Source of the DNA: Opitutaceae bacterium
Lineage (GTDB): Bacteria > Verrucomicrobiota > Verrucomicrobiia > Opitutales > Opitutaceae
DNA: 64,000 bases
NCBI GenBank assembly: GCA_016715765.1
Contig: JADJZJ010000010.1
Coordinates: forward strand, 57,251-121,250
Direction of reading: 5' to 3'
The position numbers and the translations under genes are program-made. This document shows, piece after piece, positions 1 to 9,581 of the stretch (position 1 is the first letter of the stretch; every line of letters starts with the position of its first letter). The notes below the pieces were generated by a model, which saw only the letters and a program-made list of their open reading frames with translations, had not been told where the DNA came from and did not search any database.

Positions 1-1
1 G

Positions 2-1528
2 ACCTTTCACTGTGTGCGCGACAGCTGCGGCTATCTCGACGGGGCGGAGACCCGGTGGGCGCGGAGCGGGCTGGCGCGTTTTTATCTGCTGGAGAACCAG
101 CCGCGCGACCTGGGGACTCTGCGGGCCGCCGGCAAGGAGGCGCGGATCTGTCCCTACGAGATCACCCGCGCCGCCCTGGCGTTCAACGACGTGTGGATCG
201 GCGACTACAACTACGTCTTCGCCCCCGCCAATCGCGGACTATTCTATCTCCAGCCCGGCTTCGATCCGGCGCGCACGTTGCTCATCATTGACGAAGCCCA
301 CAACCTGCCCTCGCGGGTCGCCGACGCCCATTCGCACACCCTCAGTGCGTCCGACGCCCGCGCCGTGCTGGCGGAACTCGACCACCTCCAGGCACCCCGG
401 CCGCTGCTGCGGGCCTGGGAGAGTCTCACCCGGCTGGTGACGGCGCTGCTGCCGGCCGATTCGCTCGATCCCGCGCTCGAGGCCGATCTGGCCGAGACGC
501 TGGACGCCGTGGCCGCGCAGCTCGCCACGCAGCCGCTCGATTACGCCGCGCTCGGTCCGGTATTCAGCGACCAGCTGTGGCGCACGCCAACCCTCGCCGA
601 ATGGCTGCGGGATGCGCGCCTCACCAAACTGCTCTGGTGTCCGCGCGAGGGCGAACTCGCCTTCACCTGCATCGACGCGGCGGCCGCGATCAGCGAGACG
701 CTGCAGGCGTATGGCGGCGTGGTTTTTTCCTCGGCCACGCTGACGCCGACGGAAGCGTTTCTTGAAAATACCGGATTGAGGATACCGGAGACCGGAAAGG
801 TCGGAGCGGCCGGTTCGGAACAATCCGGTCTCCGGTTTCCTCAATCCGGTATCAGCGTGCTCCGCGCGCTGACGCCCTGGCGCGACCACGCGTACGACGT
901 GGCGGTGGATGCGCGGGTGGACACCACGTTCCAGCACCGTTCGCGGTATTTCGCCACCACCGCCGCCACGGTCACCACGCTTTCGGCGGCGGCGCGCGGA
1001 CCGGTCGCGGTCTTTTTTCCGAGCTATGCGTATGCCGAGGCTGTGCAACGCGCCTTGGACGAGGCCGGCGGACTGCTGCGCGTGGCGCTCCAGCCGCGCC
1101 TCCACGAGCTCGCGGCGCAAACCGCGTGGGTCGAGGAATCGCTCGCCTTCACCGATGCGCTCTTCCTCGTGCTCGGCAGCAGCTTTGCCGAGAGCATTGA
1201 TCTGCTCGGCGGACGCGTGAGCCATGCGATGGTCGTCGGTCCGGCGCTCCCCGAGGTCAACGCCGTGCAGCGCGCCCGGCTCGCCGAGTTCAGCCCGCTC
1301 GGCCGCGCCGCGGCCTTCCGGCGGGTTTACCAGATCCCCGGCATGCAAAAAGTGAACCAGGCCCTCGGCCGGCTGGTGCGCGCCCCCGGCCAGCACGCCA
1401 AGGTGCTGCTCCATTGCCGCCGCTTCATCGAACCGTCCTACGCGAGCCTGCTCGCGCCGGATTACCAGATGTTCACCGAGATCGCGGGTGATGACGATCT
1501 GCAGAACTGGCTGCGATCAGACGCCTAG
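2..1528 (+). CDS. DinG/XPD-like superfamily 2 ATP-dependent helicase, 5' end outside window
   Basis: The gene enters from the left edge; the frame is open from base 2, so the GTG at 14 is not the true start. The first residues and the following 60 contain cysteines in contexts like HCVRDSCGYL and ARICPYE, typical of the Fe-S cluster domain of XPD/DinG helicases. A DEAH box (LLIIDEAHNLPSR) lies near residue 93 counted from base 14. The C-terminal half holds the second RecA-like domain with FSSATLT, VFFPSYAY and a QALGRLVR motif VI. The Walker A half is off-window. An 85-bp palindrome is inserted in frame at 768-852. The stop overlaps the stop of the convergent gene at CTAG 1525-1528. DNA repair or R-loop processing is likely from the family; the exact substrate cannot be read. 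Confidence 0.9.
   Translation, partial: TFHCVRDSCGYLDGAETRWARSGLARFYLLENQPRDLGTLRAAGKEARICPYEITRAALAFNDVWIGDYNYVFAPANRGLFYLQPGFDPARTLLIIDEAHNLPSRVADAHSHTLSASDARAVLAELDHLQAPRPLLRAWESLTRLVTALLPADSLDPALEADLAETLDAVAAQLATQPLDYAALGPVFSDQLWRTPTLAEWLRDARLTKLLWCPREGELAFTCIDAAAAISETLQAYGGVVFSSATLTPTEAFLENTGLRIPETGKVGAAGSEQSGLRFPQSGISVLRALTPWRDHAYDVAVDARVDTTFQHRSRYFATTAATVTTLSAAARGPVAVFFPSYAYAEAVQRALDEAGGLLRVALQPRLHELAAQTAWVEESLAFTDALFLVLGSSFAESIDLLGGRVSHAMVVGPALPEVNAVQRARLAEFSPLGRAAAFRRVYQIPGMQKVNQALGRLVRAPGQHAKVLLHCRRFIEPSYASLLAPDYQMFTEIAGDDDLQNWLRSDA
768..852 (+). repeat. Palindromic element inserted in frame in the helicase gene
   Basis: Two 29-nt arms (768-796 and 824-852) are inverted repeats matching at 28 of 29 positions around a 27-nt spacer. 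They are built on the words ATACCGGATTGAGG and GGAGACCGGA. The reading frame stays open through it and adds about 28 residues between the SATLT motif and the ALTPWRD segment. A degenerate relative lies between genes at 14050-14146. This resembles the coding-region palindromic elements known from Rickettsia, but the family here is different. Confidence 0.8.
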
Positions 1529-2148
1529 GGCGCGTTGGGCTCCACCACCAGCGCATCGGCCTTCAATTCGTAGGAGAATTGGGTCCGGGCCCGGTAAACC
1601 ACCCGGGTGAACTCGGCCTCATCCAGCGCCTTGATTGCATCCAGTCGCGGCCGATTGCCCTTGGCGGAGGCGGCGGCGCGGTAAGCCCTCGTTTCCTGGG
1701 TGATCAATACCGTCCCGATGTAGGCCTGGAGCTTTGAACGCTCACTGCCCCGGTCCATGAAATCGAGCGCGCGATTCACCAGCAGATATTGCGGATACCA
1801 GGCGATGTTCGCCCGCCGGACCCCCATCGCGTAGGAGGAAAAGCCCAGCACCGCATCGGTGATAAAATTGGGGCGTTGCCGAACGAAGGTCACGAGCAGT
1901 TCCTCCCCCTCCCTTTCCACGTGAGCGATGCGCTCGCCCGTGCTGCCACGCAACATCCACTCGTTGGGCTGGCACGGGACCACGGTCGTTGACTCGATTT
2001 CCATGAGCGCGAACTGGGCCTTGAGGGAGTATTCCGCCGGCGCGGCCTGCAACCGCGCCGCCACTGTTGCCGGCAGCATCTGATAGATCTGCGCCTGCAA
2101 CGTCGAATCCGCCGACACCGCGGACAGGCCCAATGCGGGCATCGCCAC
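1525..2148 (-). CDS. Hypothetical protein, probably the C-terminal part of the broken ABC permease
   Basis: 207 residues from a GTG start, with no recognised domain and no clear signal peptide. It lies in exactly the same frame as the end of the upstream permease, separated by two consecutive TAG codons and 13 further codons that also read like coding sequence. The simplest reading is that permease and this region were once one long ABC-2-like protein with a large C-terminal domain. The alternative is two adjacent genes. It converges with the helicase gene and shares the CTAG at 1525-1528. No function can be assigned. Confidence 0.5.
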   Translation of the reverse strand: MAMPALGLSAVSADSTLQAQIYQMLPATVAARLQAAPAEYSLKAQFALMEIESTTVVPCQPNEWMLRGSTGERIAHVEREGEELLVTFVRQRPNFITDAVLGFSSYAMGVRRANIAWYPQYLLVNRALDFMDRGSERSKLQAYIGTVLITQETRAYRAAASAKGNRPRLDAIKALDEAEFTRVVYRARTQFSYELKADALVVEPNAP

Positions 2149-2193
2149 CCGGTCATACCAGTCGCCCCGTGTCCGGATCGAACTCCAACCCTA

Positions 2194-3182
2194 CTACTTC
2201 TGACCGTCGGGCCAGCGCAGCGTAAACTGGTTGGCCAGTGAGGGCACCAGGGTCTGGTCCGCGTGCAAGCCCTTCACGTGATAGTTCACCCGCAATTGCA
2301 CCGGCCGGTCGGGCCGCGAATTGACCATGCGAGCCAGTGAGCTTCCTTCCACCGCCAAGGTCAGCCCCGGAGACTCTGCGGAAACCGGCCAGTCCTTCTC
2401 CAATTGTCGGGTCACAAAGGCCTGCCACCGCTCCTCCAGACCCCAGGACCACGGCCACCACAGGCTCACCGCCACCATCAGGCCGACGGTCGCGACGATC
2501 AGGCCCACCGACCGCACGGTCCGGCGGGTCAGGTACTGGTTGACAACAACCGCCAGCATGATTAGCAGGGCCAGCATCACGACCACCAGGACCCGGGTTG
2601 TGGCCACTTCACTGGGCAGTATGACGTTATGGGTCGCCAGATAGATTCCGATCCCGGCCGCCACGGCGGGGATCGCGGCCAGCATCACCAAGGTCCACAT
2701 CAGGAACCGGCCGAGGCCATCCGTCACCGCGGCCCACAATAGTCCCACCTGCACAACGACGACATGGATGGCGGCCGTTTGCAATGCGGCCCAGGCGATC
2801 TCGCGCGCGCCATAGCCGCAGGTCAGCCACCAAGGCAGGGTCACAATCAACGGCCAGAGGACAAAACCAGCACGATGCCCAACAGCTTGGCGAGGAGCAG
2901 GCGCCCGCCCGCAATGGGCCGTGTCACCCAAAACGCCGTTGTCCCCACCAGCATGTCCTCCTGCACCCAGGCGGCCACGAGGATGAAGCTCAACGCCTCC
3001 AGACTGGCCAGAATCTTGGCAAGGGCATCCAAGCGCTGGAACCACCCGTCTCCGCCGGTGCCGTCGGCGGTGAGAAGGACCGCGCCCACTCCCAGCTTTA
3101 TTACGATGAGCAGGGTCCACAACGCCAGCGGCCACCGCAGGGCCCGCAGGTCTTTTTTGATGATGTGCCAGATGAGTTTCAT
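2194..3182 (-). pseudogene. ABC transporter permease, frameshifted
   Basis: The ATG at 3182 overlaps the stop of the ATPase gene (ATGA, 3179-3182). The first 105 or so residues (start MKLIWHIIKKDLRALRW) read in one frame with hydrophobic segments, then hit a stop at 2847. The continuation (PLIVTLPWW, later IMLAVVVNQYL) is open in another frame down to 2194. Adding one T to the TTTT run at 2863-2866 (minus strand) joins them as VLVFVLWPLIV and gives 329 residues. The translation has several membrane segments followed by an extracytoplasmic-looking tail. It is the membrane partner of the adjacent ATPase. Whether the gene is truly broken or the base was missed in sequencing cannot be decided here; see also the double TAG at its 3' end. 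Confidence 0.7.
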
Positions 3183-4093
3183 GCGGCGACTCCTTTGGCT
3201 TGGGGCCGTTTGGCACGGGCCAGGGCGATGAAGATCTCCCGCAGCGTCATGGGCTGTACGGTCAGCGTACCGGCGGGAAACCGCTCACGGCAATGACGCT
3301 CGGTCGCCTCGTATTCGTACTGCGTGTCCACGAACCGGGCCAGGCCGCCCGCCTGTTCGAATTCCAACCAACTTGGCGGCGGGTTCGCGATTGAAGGCGG
3401 AAGGGCGGGCAGCGTCACCTCCACGCGGCGGAAGCGCCCGAGCAAAGCCACGGTGCTTTCGCTGAATTGCAGGCGGCCGGCGTCGAGCAGTGAAACGTGG
3501 TCCGCCAGCCGCTCGACTTCCTCGATATCGTGAGAGGACACCAGGACGCTCCATTCGCCATGCACGGCGGCCTCCAGCAGGCCGCGCACGAGGTCGTCGC
3601 GGGTCAGCGGGTCAAGTCCGCTGAAAGGTTCGTCCAGCACCAGCAGCTTCGGCCGGTAGGCCAGCGAGGACAACAGCGCCGCCTTCATGCGCATGCCGCG
3701 CGAGAGGTGCTTGATTTTCCGTTCCGCCGGGAGGTCGAATTGGGTCATGAGCTTGGTTTCAAGATCCCGGTCCCAGGTCGGATAAAACGGCCGGCAGTAA
3801 TCGAGCAACTGCCGCACGGTCATCCACGGCGGCAGCACCTGATTCTCCGACACATAGCCGATCTGCGCCCGTTCGCGCTCACCGAGGCGGCGCGAATCCA
3901 CGCCCAGCACCCGGGCCTCACCACCGGAGGGTGGCAGGAGGTTCATGAGCACCTTGATGGCGGTGGTCTTGCCGGCGCCGTTGGCGCCGAGCAGGGCGGA
4001 CACGCTGCCGGCCGGCACCGCCAGGGTCAGGTCCCGCAGGGCCTCCGTGCGCCAATAACGCCGGGACAGTTGGTGGGTCTCGATGATGTTCAT
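3179..4093 (-). CDS. ABC transporter ATP-binding protein
   Basis: 304 residues. Walker A is GANGAGKTT near residue 36, the signature is LSRGMRMK, and Walker B with the catalytic Glu is LLVLDEPFSGLD; an SSHD H-loop follows. The last 90 residues form a C-terminal extension common in the YtrB/drug-resistance ATPase subfamily. It is the middle gene of a repressor-ATPase-permease cassette: 7 nt downstream of the GntR gene and overlapping the permease start by 4 nt. It should energise export of an unknown substrate, often antibiotics or cell-envelope compounds in YtrA-linked systems (family knowledge). Confidence 0.9.
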   Translation of the reverse strand: MNIIETHQLSRRYWRTEALRDLTLAVPAGSVSALLGANGAGKTTAIKVLMNLLPPSGGEARVLGVDSRRLGERERAQIGYVSENQVLPPWMTVRQLLDYCRPFYPTWDRDLETKLMTQFDLPAERKIKHLSRGMRMKAALLSSLAYRPKLLVLDEPFSGLDPLTRDDLVRGLLEAAVHGEWSVLVSSHDIEEVERLADHVSLLDAGRLQFSESTVALLGRFRRVEVTLPALPPSIANPPPSWLEFEQAGGLARFVDTQYEYEATERHCRERFPAGTLTVQPMTLREIFIALARAKRPQAKGVAA

Positions 4094-4100
4094 GGGGTAA

Positions 4101-4484
4101 TTATTTGCGCCCGAGTTTCTTCCATTGCGCCGCCACGCCGGCCTGCACCTCGTCGAGGGTCAGGCCGAGTTTCTTGGCCTCGACCACCAGTTGCTCCAGG
4201 TCGGCCCCGAGCAGGCTGGCGCGCTCCTGCCGGTCACCCGCCGTCTGCTCCGCCACCACGCTGCCCACCGCCGGCGTCGTGATCAGCACGCCCTCGGCCA
4301 CCAGCGCGGCGATGATCCGGTGCGCGGTGTTGGGATTGATCTTCAGCTCCTGGCTCACGATCCGCACCGAGGGGAACGGCTGGCCGGGCTTCATCTGCCC
4401 GCCGACCACCGCCTTCTTCACGGCGAAGATCACCTGCTCCGCGATCGGCAGGCCGGGCTTGAGCTCAATGGAAAAGGGCAGCAC
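4101..4484 (-). CDS. GntR-family transcriptional regulator, YtrA subfamily
   Basis: 127 residues, a short YtrA-type repressor with the winged helix only and a brief dimerisation tail (GLTLDEVQAGVAAQWKKLG). The N-terminus (FSIELKPGLPIAEQV) and the recognition-helix stretch KINPNTAHRII match the subfamily. The GTG start at 4484 is forced by this conserved N-terminus. A 23-bp palindrome begins only 2 nt upstream, leaving no room for a normal ribosome site, so a leaderless or very short-leader transcript is likely. It probably represses its own ABC operon and is released by a ligand. Confidence 0.9.
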   Translation of the reverse strand: MLPFSIELKPGLPIAEQVIFAVKKAVVGGQMKPGQPFPSVRIVSQELKINPNTAHRIIAALVAEGVLITTPAVGSVVAEQTAGDRQERASLLGADLEQLVVEAKKLGLTLDEVQAGVAAQWKKLGRK

Positions 4485-4485
4485 A

Positions 4486-4508
4486 CTGTTCTAGTTGCAC
4501 TAGTACAG
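4486..4508 (-). promoter_or_regulatory. Probable operator of the YtrA-like repressor
   Basis: On the minus strand CTGTACTAGT-GCA-ACTAGAACAG is an inverted repeat matching at 9 of 10 positions around a 3-nt centre, sitting directly before the GTG start of the repressor gene. Its position and symmetry fit autorepression by a GntR dimer. Confidence 0.6.
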
Positions 4509-4556
4509 TTAGGACGGCAAGACTTTTTTGCATGCTGACGCGGAGGACGCTGATTA

Positions 4557-4705
4557 TTTAACCACGGATAACACGGATGCCACGGATCGAGCCATGGCAC
4601 ACAAATCATAGTATTGATCCGAAATGGGCCATAGTCCTGAGCCTTTTGAGCCTTATGTGGCCATTCTCAGAGTCCCATCCGTGAAATCCGTGTTATCCGT
4701 GGTTA
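4557..4705. repeat. Intergenic palindromic repeat (ACCACGGAT family)
   Basis: The left arm AACCACGGATAACACGGAT (from about 4559) and right arm ATCCGTGTTATCCGTGGTT (to about 4703) are inverted copies, with less regular sequence between them. Together with 4509-4556 and 4706-4824 it fills the gap between the divergent GntR and pyrR genes. No ORF or clear promoter was recognised in the rest of the gap. Confidence 0.75.
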
Positions 4706-4824
4706 AAAACTCCGGCCCCTTTGCCTGTAGCAGCCCGCATCAAGGTGCGTACCGCCGCTAATTTTTCGGGCGCGGACGGGATTCCGCTTTACCGCCCTGT
4801 CCGACGGGATCAAAAAGAGCTTCC

Positions 4825-5355
4825 GTGGCCAAATCCAAGACCATCGGTTCCGCCGAAATCCATGCCGCCATAGACCGGATGGCGGCTGCCATCACCGCCC
4901 GGCACGGCCGGGACGCCAAACTGATCCTCCTGGGCATCGCCAACGGCGGCGTGGCCCTCGCCCACCGCCTGACCCGGAAAATTCCGCACGCGCAGACCGG
5001 TACGCTGGACATCTCCTTTCACCGCGACGACATCGGGCGCAACCCCATCCCCAAGGAGTTCAAGCCCACCCTCCTGCCCTGCGACGTGAACGGCGCCACG
5101 GTGGTGCTCGTGGACGACGTGCTGTTCTCCGGCCGCACCGTCAAGGCGGCCCTGGACGAGCTCTTCGACCACGGCCGGCCCGCCACGGTCGAACTGGCCG
5201 TCCTCGTGGACCGCGGCGGCCGGCGCCTGCCCGTGGCCGCGGGTTACACAGGGCTCACTTTCCCGGCTGGCGACGGCGAGAAGGTCGTGGTCGTCATCGA
5301 CGGGAAGAATCCCGCCTCCGATCATATCCGGATCGCCCCGAAGCCCAAACGCTGA
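4825..5355 (+). CDS. pyrR: PyrR-like bifunctional pyr regulator / uracil phosphoribosyltransferase
   Basis: 176 residues with a GTG start. The PRPP-binding motif VVLVDDVLFSGRT lies near residue 93, and the family pattern SFHRDDIGRNP is present. It stands 13 nt before pyrB in a pyrR-pyrB-pyrC operon, as in many bacteria where PyrR binds pyr mRNA and senses UMP. No convincing attenuator hairpin pair was seen in the leader, so the regulatory role is inferred from family and position only. Confidence 0.9.
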   Translation: MAKSKTIGSAEIHAAIDRMAAAITARHGRDAKLILLGIANGGVALAHRLTRKIPHAQTGTLDISFHRDDIGRNPIPKEFKPTLLPCDVNGATVVLVDDVLFSGRTVKAALDELFDHGRPATVELAVLVDRGGRRLPVAAGYTGLTFPAGDGEKVVVVIDGKNPASDHIRIAPKPKR

Positions 5356-5368
5356 TCCGCCTCCTCCG

Positions 5369-6313
<945 letters not shown>

Positions 6314-6323
6314 CTCCACGCCC

Positions 6324-7616
6324 ATGCCCAGCCTCTGGATCTCCCAAGCCCGCGTCATCGACCCCGCCGCCAAACGCGACGCCGTCGGTGACCTCTTCAT
6401 CAAGGATGGCCGGATGGTGGCCAGCCTCAGTGCCGCCGACAAAAAGCGCGCGAAGAAAATCGACGCCCGCGGCCTGGTGGCCTGCCCGGGGCTGGTTGAT
6501 ATCCATGTCCATTTCCGCGAACCCGGCCAGACGCACAAGGAGACCATTGCCACCGGTTCGCAGTGCGCCGCCGCCGGCGGCTTCACGACGGTGGTCTGCA
6601 TGCCGAACACCTCGCCGGTGGCCGACAACGCCGGCACCATCCAGTTCATCAAGGACGCCGTGGAGCGCGACGCTGTCGTCAAGGTTCTCCCCACCGGCTG
6701 CATCACGGTCGGACTCAAGGGCCAGGCCCTCGCGCCCATCGGCTCGCTGAAGCGCGCCGGAGTCGTGGCCATCACCGACGACGGCGAATGCGTGCAGAGC
6801 AACGAGCTCATGCGCCGCGCCTGCGAATACGCGAAGATGTTCGGCCTGCCCATCATGGACCACTGCCAGGACCAGTCCCTGACACAGGGTGCGGTGATGA
6901 ATGAGGGCGTCATGTCCACCCGCCTGGGTCTGCGCGGCTGGCCCCACGCCGCCGAGGACCTCATCGTCTCCCGCAACATCATCCTCTCCAGCTACACCGG
7001 CGCGCACATCCACATGCAGCACGTCTCGTCGCAGTATTCCATCGAGATGCTGCGCCGCGCCAAGGCCCGCGGCATCCGCGTCACCGGCGAGGCCACGCCC
7101 CATCACATCGCCCTGACCGACGCCGCGCTCTCGAGCTACGACACCAACTTCAAGATGAACCCGCCGCTGCGCACCGAGGCCGACCGCCAGGCGATCATCG
7201 CCGGGCTCCGCGACGGCACGCTCGACTGCATCAGCACGGACCACGCGCCGCACACCGATTACGAGAAGGACCGCGAGTTCGACTTCGCGCCCAACGGCAT
7301 CCTCGGGCTCGAGACCGCGCTGGCCGTGACCCTCGAGGTGCTCGTGCGCCAGAGCCGGTTCAAGCTGCCCCGCGTCATCGACCTCATGACCCGCTGCCCC
7401 GCGGCGATCCTCGGCCTGCCCGCCGGCACCCTGGCGGCGGAGGCCGCGGCCGACGTGTGCCTCTTCGATCCGGCGGAAAAGTGGACCTACGACGCCAAGG
7501 CCGGATTCAGCAAATCGCGCAATTCCCCCTGGGACGGCAAGACCCTCACCGGCCGCGTGAAGACCACGATCGTGAATGGCCGCGTGGTGTTCGACGGCGG
7601 CAGGATTGCGGTGTGA
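6324..7616 (+). CDS. pyrC: Dihydroorotase, class I
   Basis: 430 residues of the amidohydrolase fold. The first metal motif is DIHVHFREPGQTHKE; later metal ligands fall in MDHCQD and TGEATPHH, and the catalytic Asp in ISTDHAPH. It cyclises carbamoyl aspartate to dihydroorotate. It starts 10 nt after pyrB. Length and motifs fit the longer bacterial class I enzymes. Confidence 0.96.
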   Translation: MPSLWISQARVIDPAAKRDAVGDLFIKDGRMVASLSAADKKRAKKIDARGLVACPGLVDIHVHFREPGQTHKETIATGSQCAAAGGFTTVVCMPNTSPVADNAGTIQFIKDAVERDAVVKVLPTGCITVGLKGQALAPIGSLKRAGVVAITDDGECVQSNELMRRACEYAKMFGLPIMDHCQDQSLTQGAVMNEGVMSTRLGLRGWPHAAEDLIVSRNIILSSYTGAHIHMQHVSSQYSIEMLRRAKARGIRVTGEATPHHIALTDAALSSYDTNFKMNPPLRTEADRQAIIAGLRDGTLDCISTDHAPHTDYEKDREFDFAPNGILGLETALAVTLEVLVRQSRFKLPRVIDLMTRCPAAILGLPAGTLAAEAAADVCLFDPAEKWTYDAKAGFSKSRNSPWDGKTLTGRVKTTIVNGRVVFDGGRIAV

Positions 7617-7846
7617 TGCTGGGCCTGGGAGCGCGACCGCCCTCGGTCGCAATCGTGCGAAATCTCCAAGGCAGGAGAAAGAGAAAGATTAAGAGAACGA
7701 GAAAGATTGGATTCTAGCGTGGGAGGCGAAAGGCGGGGTTCGGAAACCCCGCCCTACAAAGCAGGTCCACGTAGGCAAACCCCAGGACTTACCCGCAGCA
7801 CAGTTGGCGTTGCGCCGCAGGCGGTTTTCCGCCGCACTCACTGGCC
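7617..7846. repeat. Intergenic gap with small palindromes
   Basis: GCGACCGCCCTCGGTCGC lies near 7632-7649 and GGCGGGGTTCGGAAACCCCGCC near 7732-7753, with a purine-rich stretch between them. The second hairpin could end pyr transcription but has no T tract. No gene was recognised. Confidence 0.6.
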
Positions 7847-8656
7847 ATGCCCGAAACCTACGCCCAACTGATCATCGTCGCGGAGCTGTTGCTCCTCCTC
7901 GCCGGTTGCGTCCTGCTCTGGCGGCACGGTTTGAGCCCGGACGCCCGCCGCCAGGCGCCGGTACTGGCCCGATGGGATCTCAAGGCGGGCGACTTCCTGT
8001 TTTTTGTCTGGCTGGTGGTCTGCGGCGGATTCCTCACGCAGCTCGCGGCCCTGCCCCTGCTGAATATGGCCGCCCGGGGCGATACCGCCACGCTGATGCT
8101 GACCGGCGCCGCCTTCCATGCGGGCATGCTGCTCGGTGTGATTGCCTTCACCTTCACCCGCAGAAGGGCGGCCGGTCCGACTCCGGCCGTCTTCCCGGTC
8201 CGCCTCCTGCCCGCCAGCTTCGCAACCTTCGCCATCGCGCTGCCGCTGATCACCGCGGCCAGCCTGCTCTGGCAGGCCCTGCTCGACGCCCTCGGCATGC
8301 CGGCGGAACCGCAGGATCTCATCGCGCTGTTTGCCGAGGCCAAGTCCGTGCCGCTGCTCGTGCTGATGATCGTCGTCGCCACCCTCATGGCCCCGGTGAC
8401 GGAGGAACTGGTTTTCCGCGGCGGATTTTTCCGGTACGCCCGTTTCCGCCTGCCGCGCTGGCTCGCGCTGACGCTTCCCGCCTGCCTGTTTGCCGCCCTG
8501 CACACCAACCTCGCCAGCTTCGCCCCGCTGGCGCTCCTGGGCGTGATTTTCTCGCTCGCCTACGAACGCACGGGCAGGATTGCCGTGCCGATCATCGCCC
8601 ACGGCCTCTTCAACCTGAACACCATCATTTTGATCCTGGCGGGCGTCGGTCCCTGA
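7847..8656 (+). CDS. CPBP-family intramembrane glutamic endopeptidase
   Basis: 269 residues, mostly hydrophobic with about seven or eight membrane segments. The conserved CPBP motifs are in order: EELVFRGGFF (catalytic Glu pair), FAALHTN (His) and HGLFNLNT (second His). Family members cleave or protect small peptides in the membrane; the substrate here is unknown. It is followed after 1 nt by thiL. Confidence 0.85.
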   Translation: MPETYAQLIIVAELLLLLAGCVLLWRHGLSPDARRQAPVLARWDLKAGDFLFFVWLVVCGGFLTQLAALPLLNMAARGDTATLMLTGAAFHAGMLLGVIAFTFTRRRAAGPTPAVFPVRLLPASFATFAIALPLITAASLLWQALLDALGMPAEPQDLIALFAEAKSVPLLVLMIVVATLMAPVTEELVFRGGFFRYARFRLPRWLALTLPACLFAALHTNLASFAPLALLGVIFSLAYERTGRIAVPIIAHGLFNLNTIILILAGVGP

Positions 8657-8657
8657 C

Positions 8658-9581
8658 ATGCATCCGTTCACCAAACGTTTCCATGATTCCGTTTCGGCCC
8701 TCGGGGAGGAAAAACTCATCGCGGCCTTGCGGCGCTGGCTGGGCCGGGCCTCGCCCAAGTCGCCCTTCGGCATCGGCGATGATTGCGCCGTGCTCCCCCC
8801 GGTGCGCGGCCCCCAGCTCATCACGGTGGATCCGGTCATCTACGGCCGGCATTTTGACGATAGCGTTCCGGCCCGCGCGGTCGGCGCCAAGCTGCTCAAG
8901 CGCAACCTGAGCGACTTGGCGGCCATGGGGGGCCGGCCCACGGCCGCCGTGCTCGCACTGACCCTCGACGCGCGGATCAGCACCGCCTGGCTGGAGGGAT
9001 TTTACCGCGGACTGGCGACCTGTGCCCGGCAGTACGGCGTGCCGGTGGTCGGAGGCGACATCGCCCAGGCCGACGGCATTCTGGCGGCCAGCCTCACACT
9101 GCTCGGGGCCGCGACGGGGCCGCGGGTGCTGACCCGGGCCGGAGCCAGGCTGGGCGACTGGATCTTCGTCACCGGCAAGCTCGGCGGCAGCCTGACCTGC
9201 GGACATCATTTTAAATTCAAGCCCCGCCTGGCCGAGGGCGCCTGGCTGGCGCGCCGCGCCGAGGTGCGGGCCATGATGGATGTGAGTGACGGCCTGGCGA
9301 AGGACCTGCGGGCGCTGACCCCGTCCGGCACCGTGGCCGCCCTCACGGCCTCCGCCCTGCCCTGTCGCGCCGGTGCGAACGTCGGTGCGGCCCTGGCCGA
9401 CGGGGAGGATTACGAACTCGTTTTTGCCGTGGCCGCCCGGGCCGACCTGGCCGCCCTGCGCCGGGCCTGGCGCCGGGCCTTTCCGCGCACCCGCCTCAGC
9501 TGCATCGGCCGCTTCACACGCACGATGCCCGCCGGGGCGCTCGATCCCGGTTCCTACCATGGCTACGAACATCTGCGCTAG
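8658..9581 (+). CDS. thiL: Thiamine-monophosphate kinase
   Basis: 307 residues of the PurM/ThiL fold. The N-terminal FGIGDDCAVL and the Mg/ATP loops (VVGGDIAQ, MMDVSDGLAKDL, ADGEDYELVF) match ThiL. It phosphorylates thiamine monophosphate to the pyrophosphate. Its 3' end overlaps the start of tsaE by 23 nt, a common pairing in bacteria. Confidence 0.93.
   Translation: MHPFTKRFHDSVSALGEEKLIAALRRWLGRASPKSPFGIGDDCAVLPPVRGPQLITVDPVIYGRHFDDSVPARAVGAKLLKRNLSDLAAMGGRPTAAVLALTLDARISTAWLEGFYRGLATCARQYGVPVVGGDIAQADGILAASLTLLGAATGPRVLTRAGARLGDWIFVTGKLGGSLTCGHHFKFKPRLAEGAWLARRAEVRAMMDVSDGLAKDLRALTPSGTVAALTASALPCRAGANVGAALADGEDYELVFAVAARADLAALRRAWRRAFPRTRLSCIGRFTRTMPAGALDPGSYHGYEHLR

Noticed and set aside
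239..1414. Long antisense frame opposite the helicase gene
   Set aside because: It is rich in Arg, Gly and Ala without any motif, as expected from a high-GC shadow frame; the helicase frame has all family motifs.
4706..4824. PyrR-binding attenuator before pyrR
   Set aside because: No antiterminator/terminator hairpin pair with T tract could be drawn in the leader.
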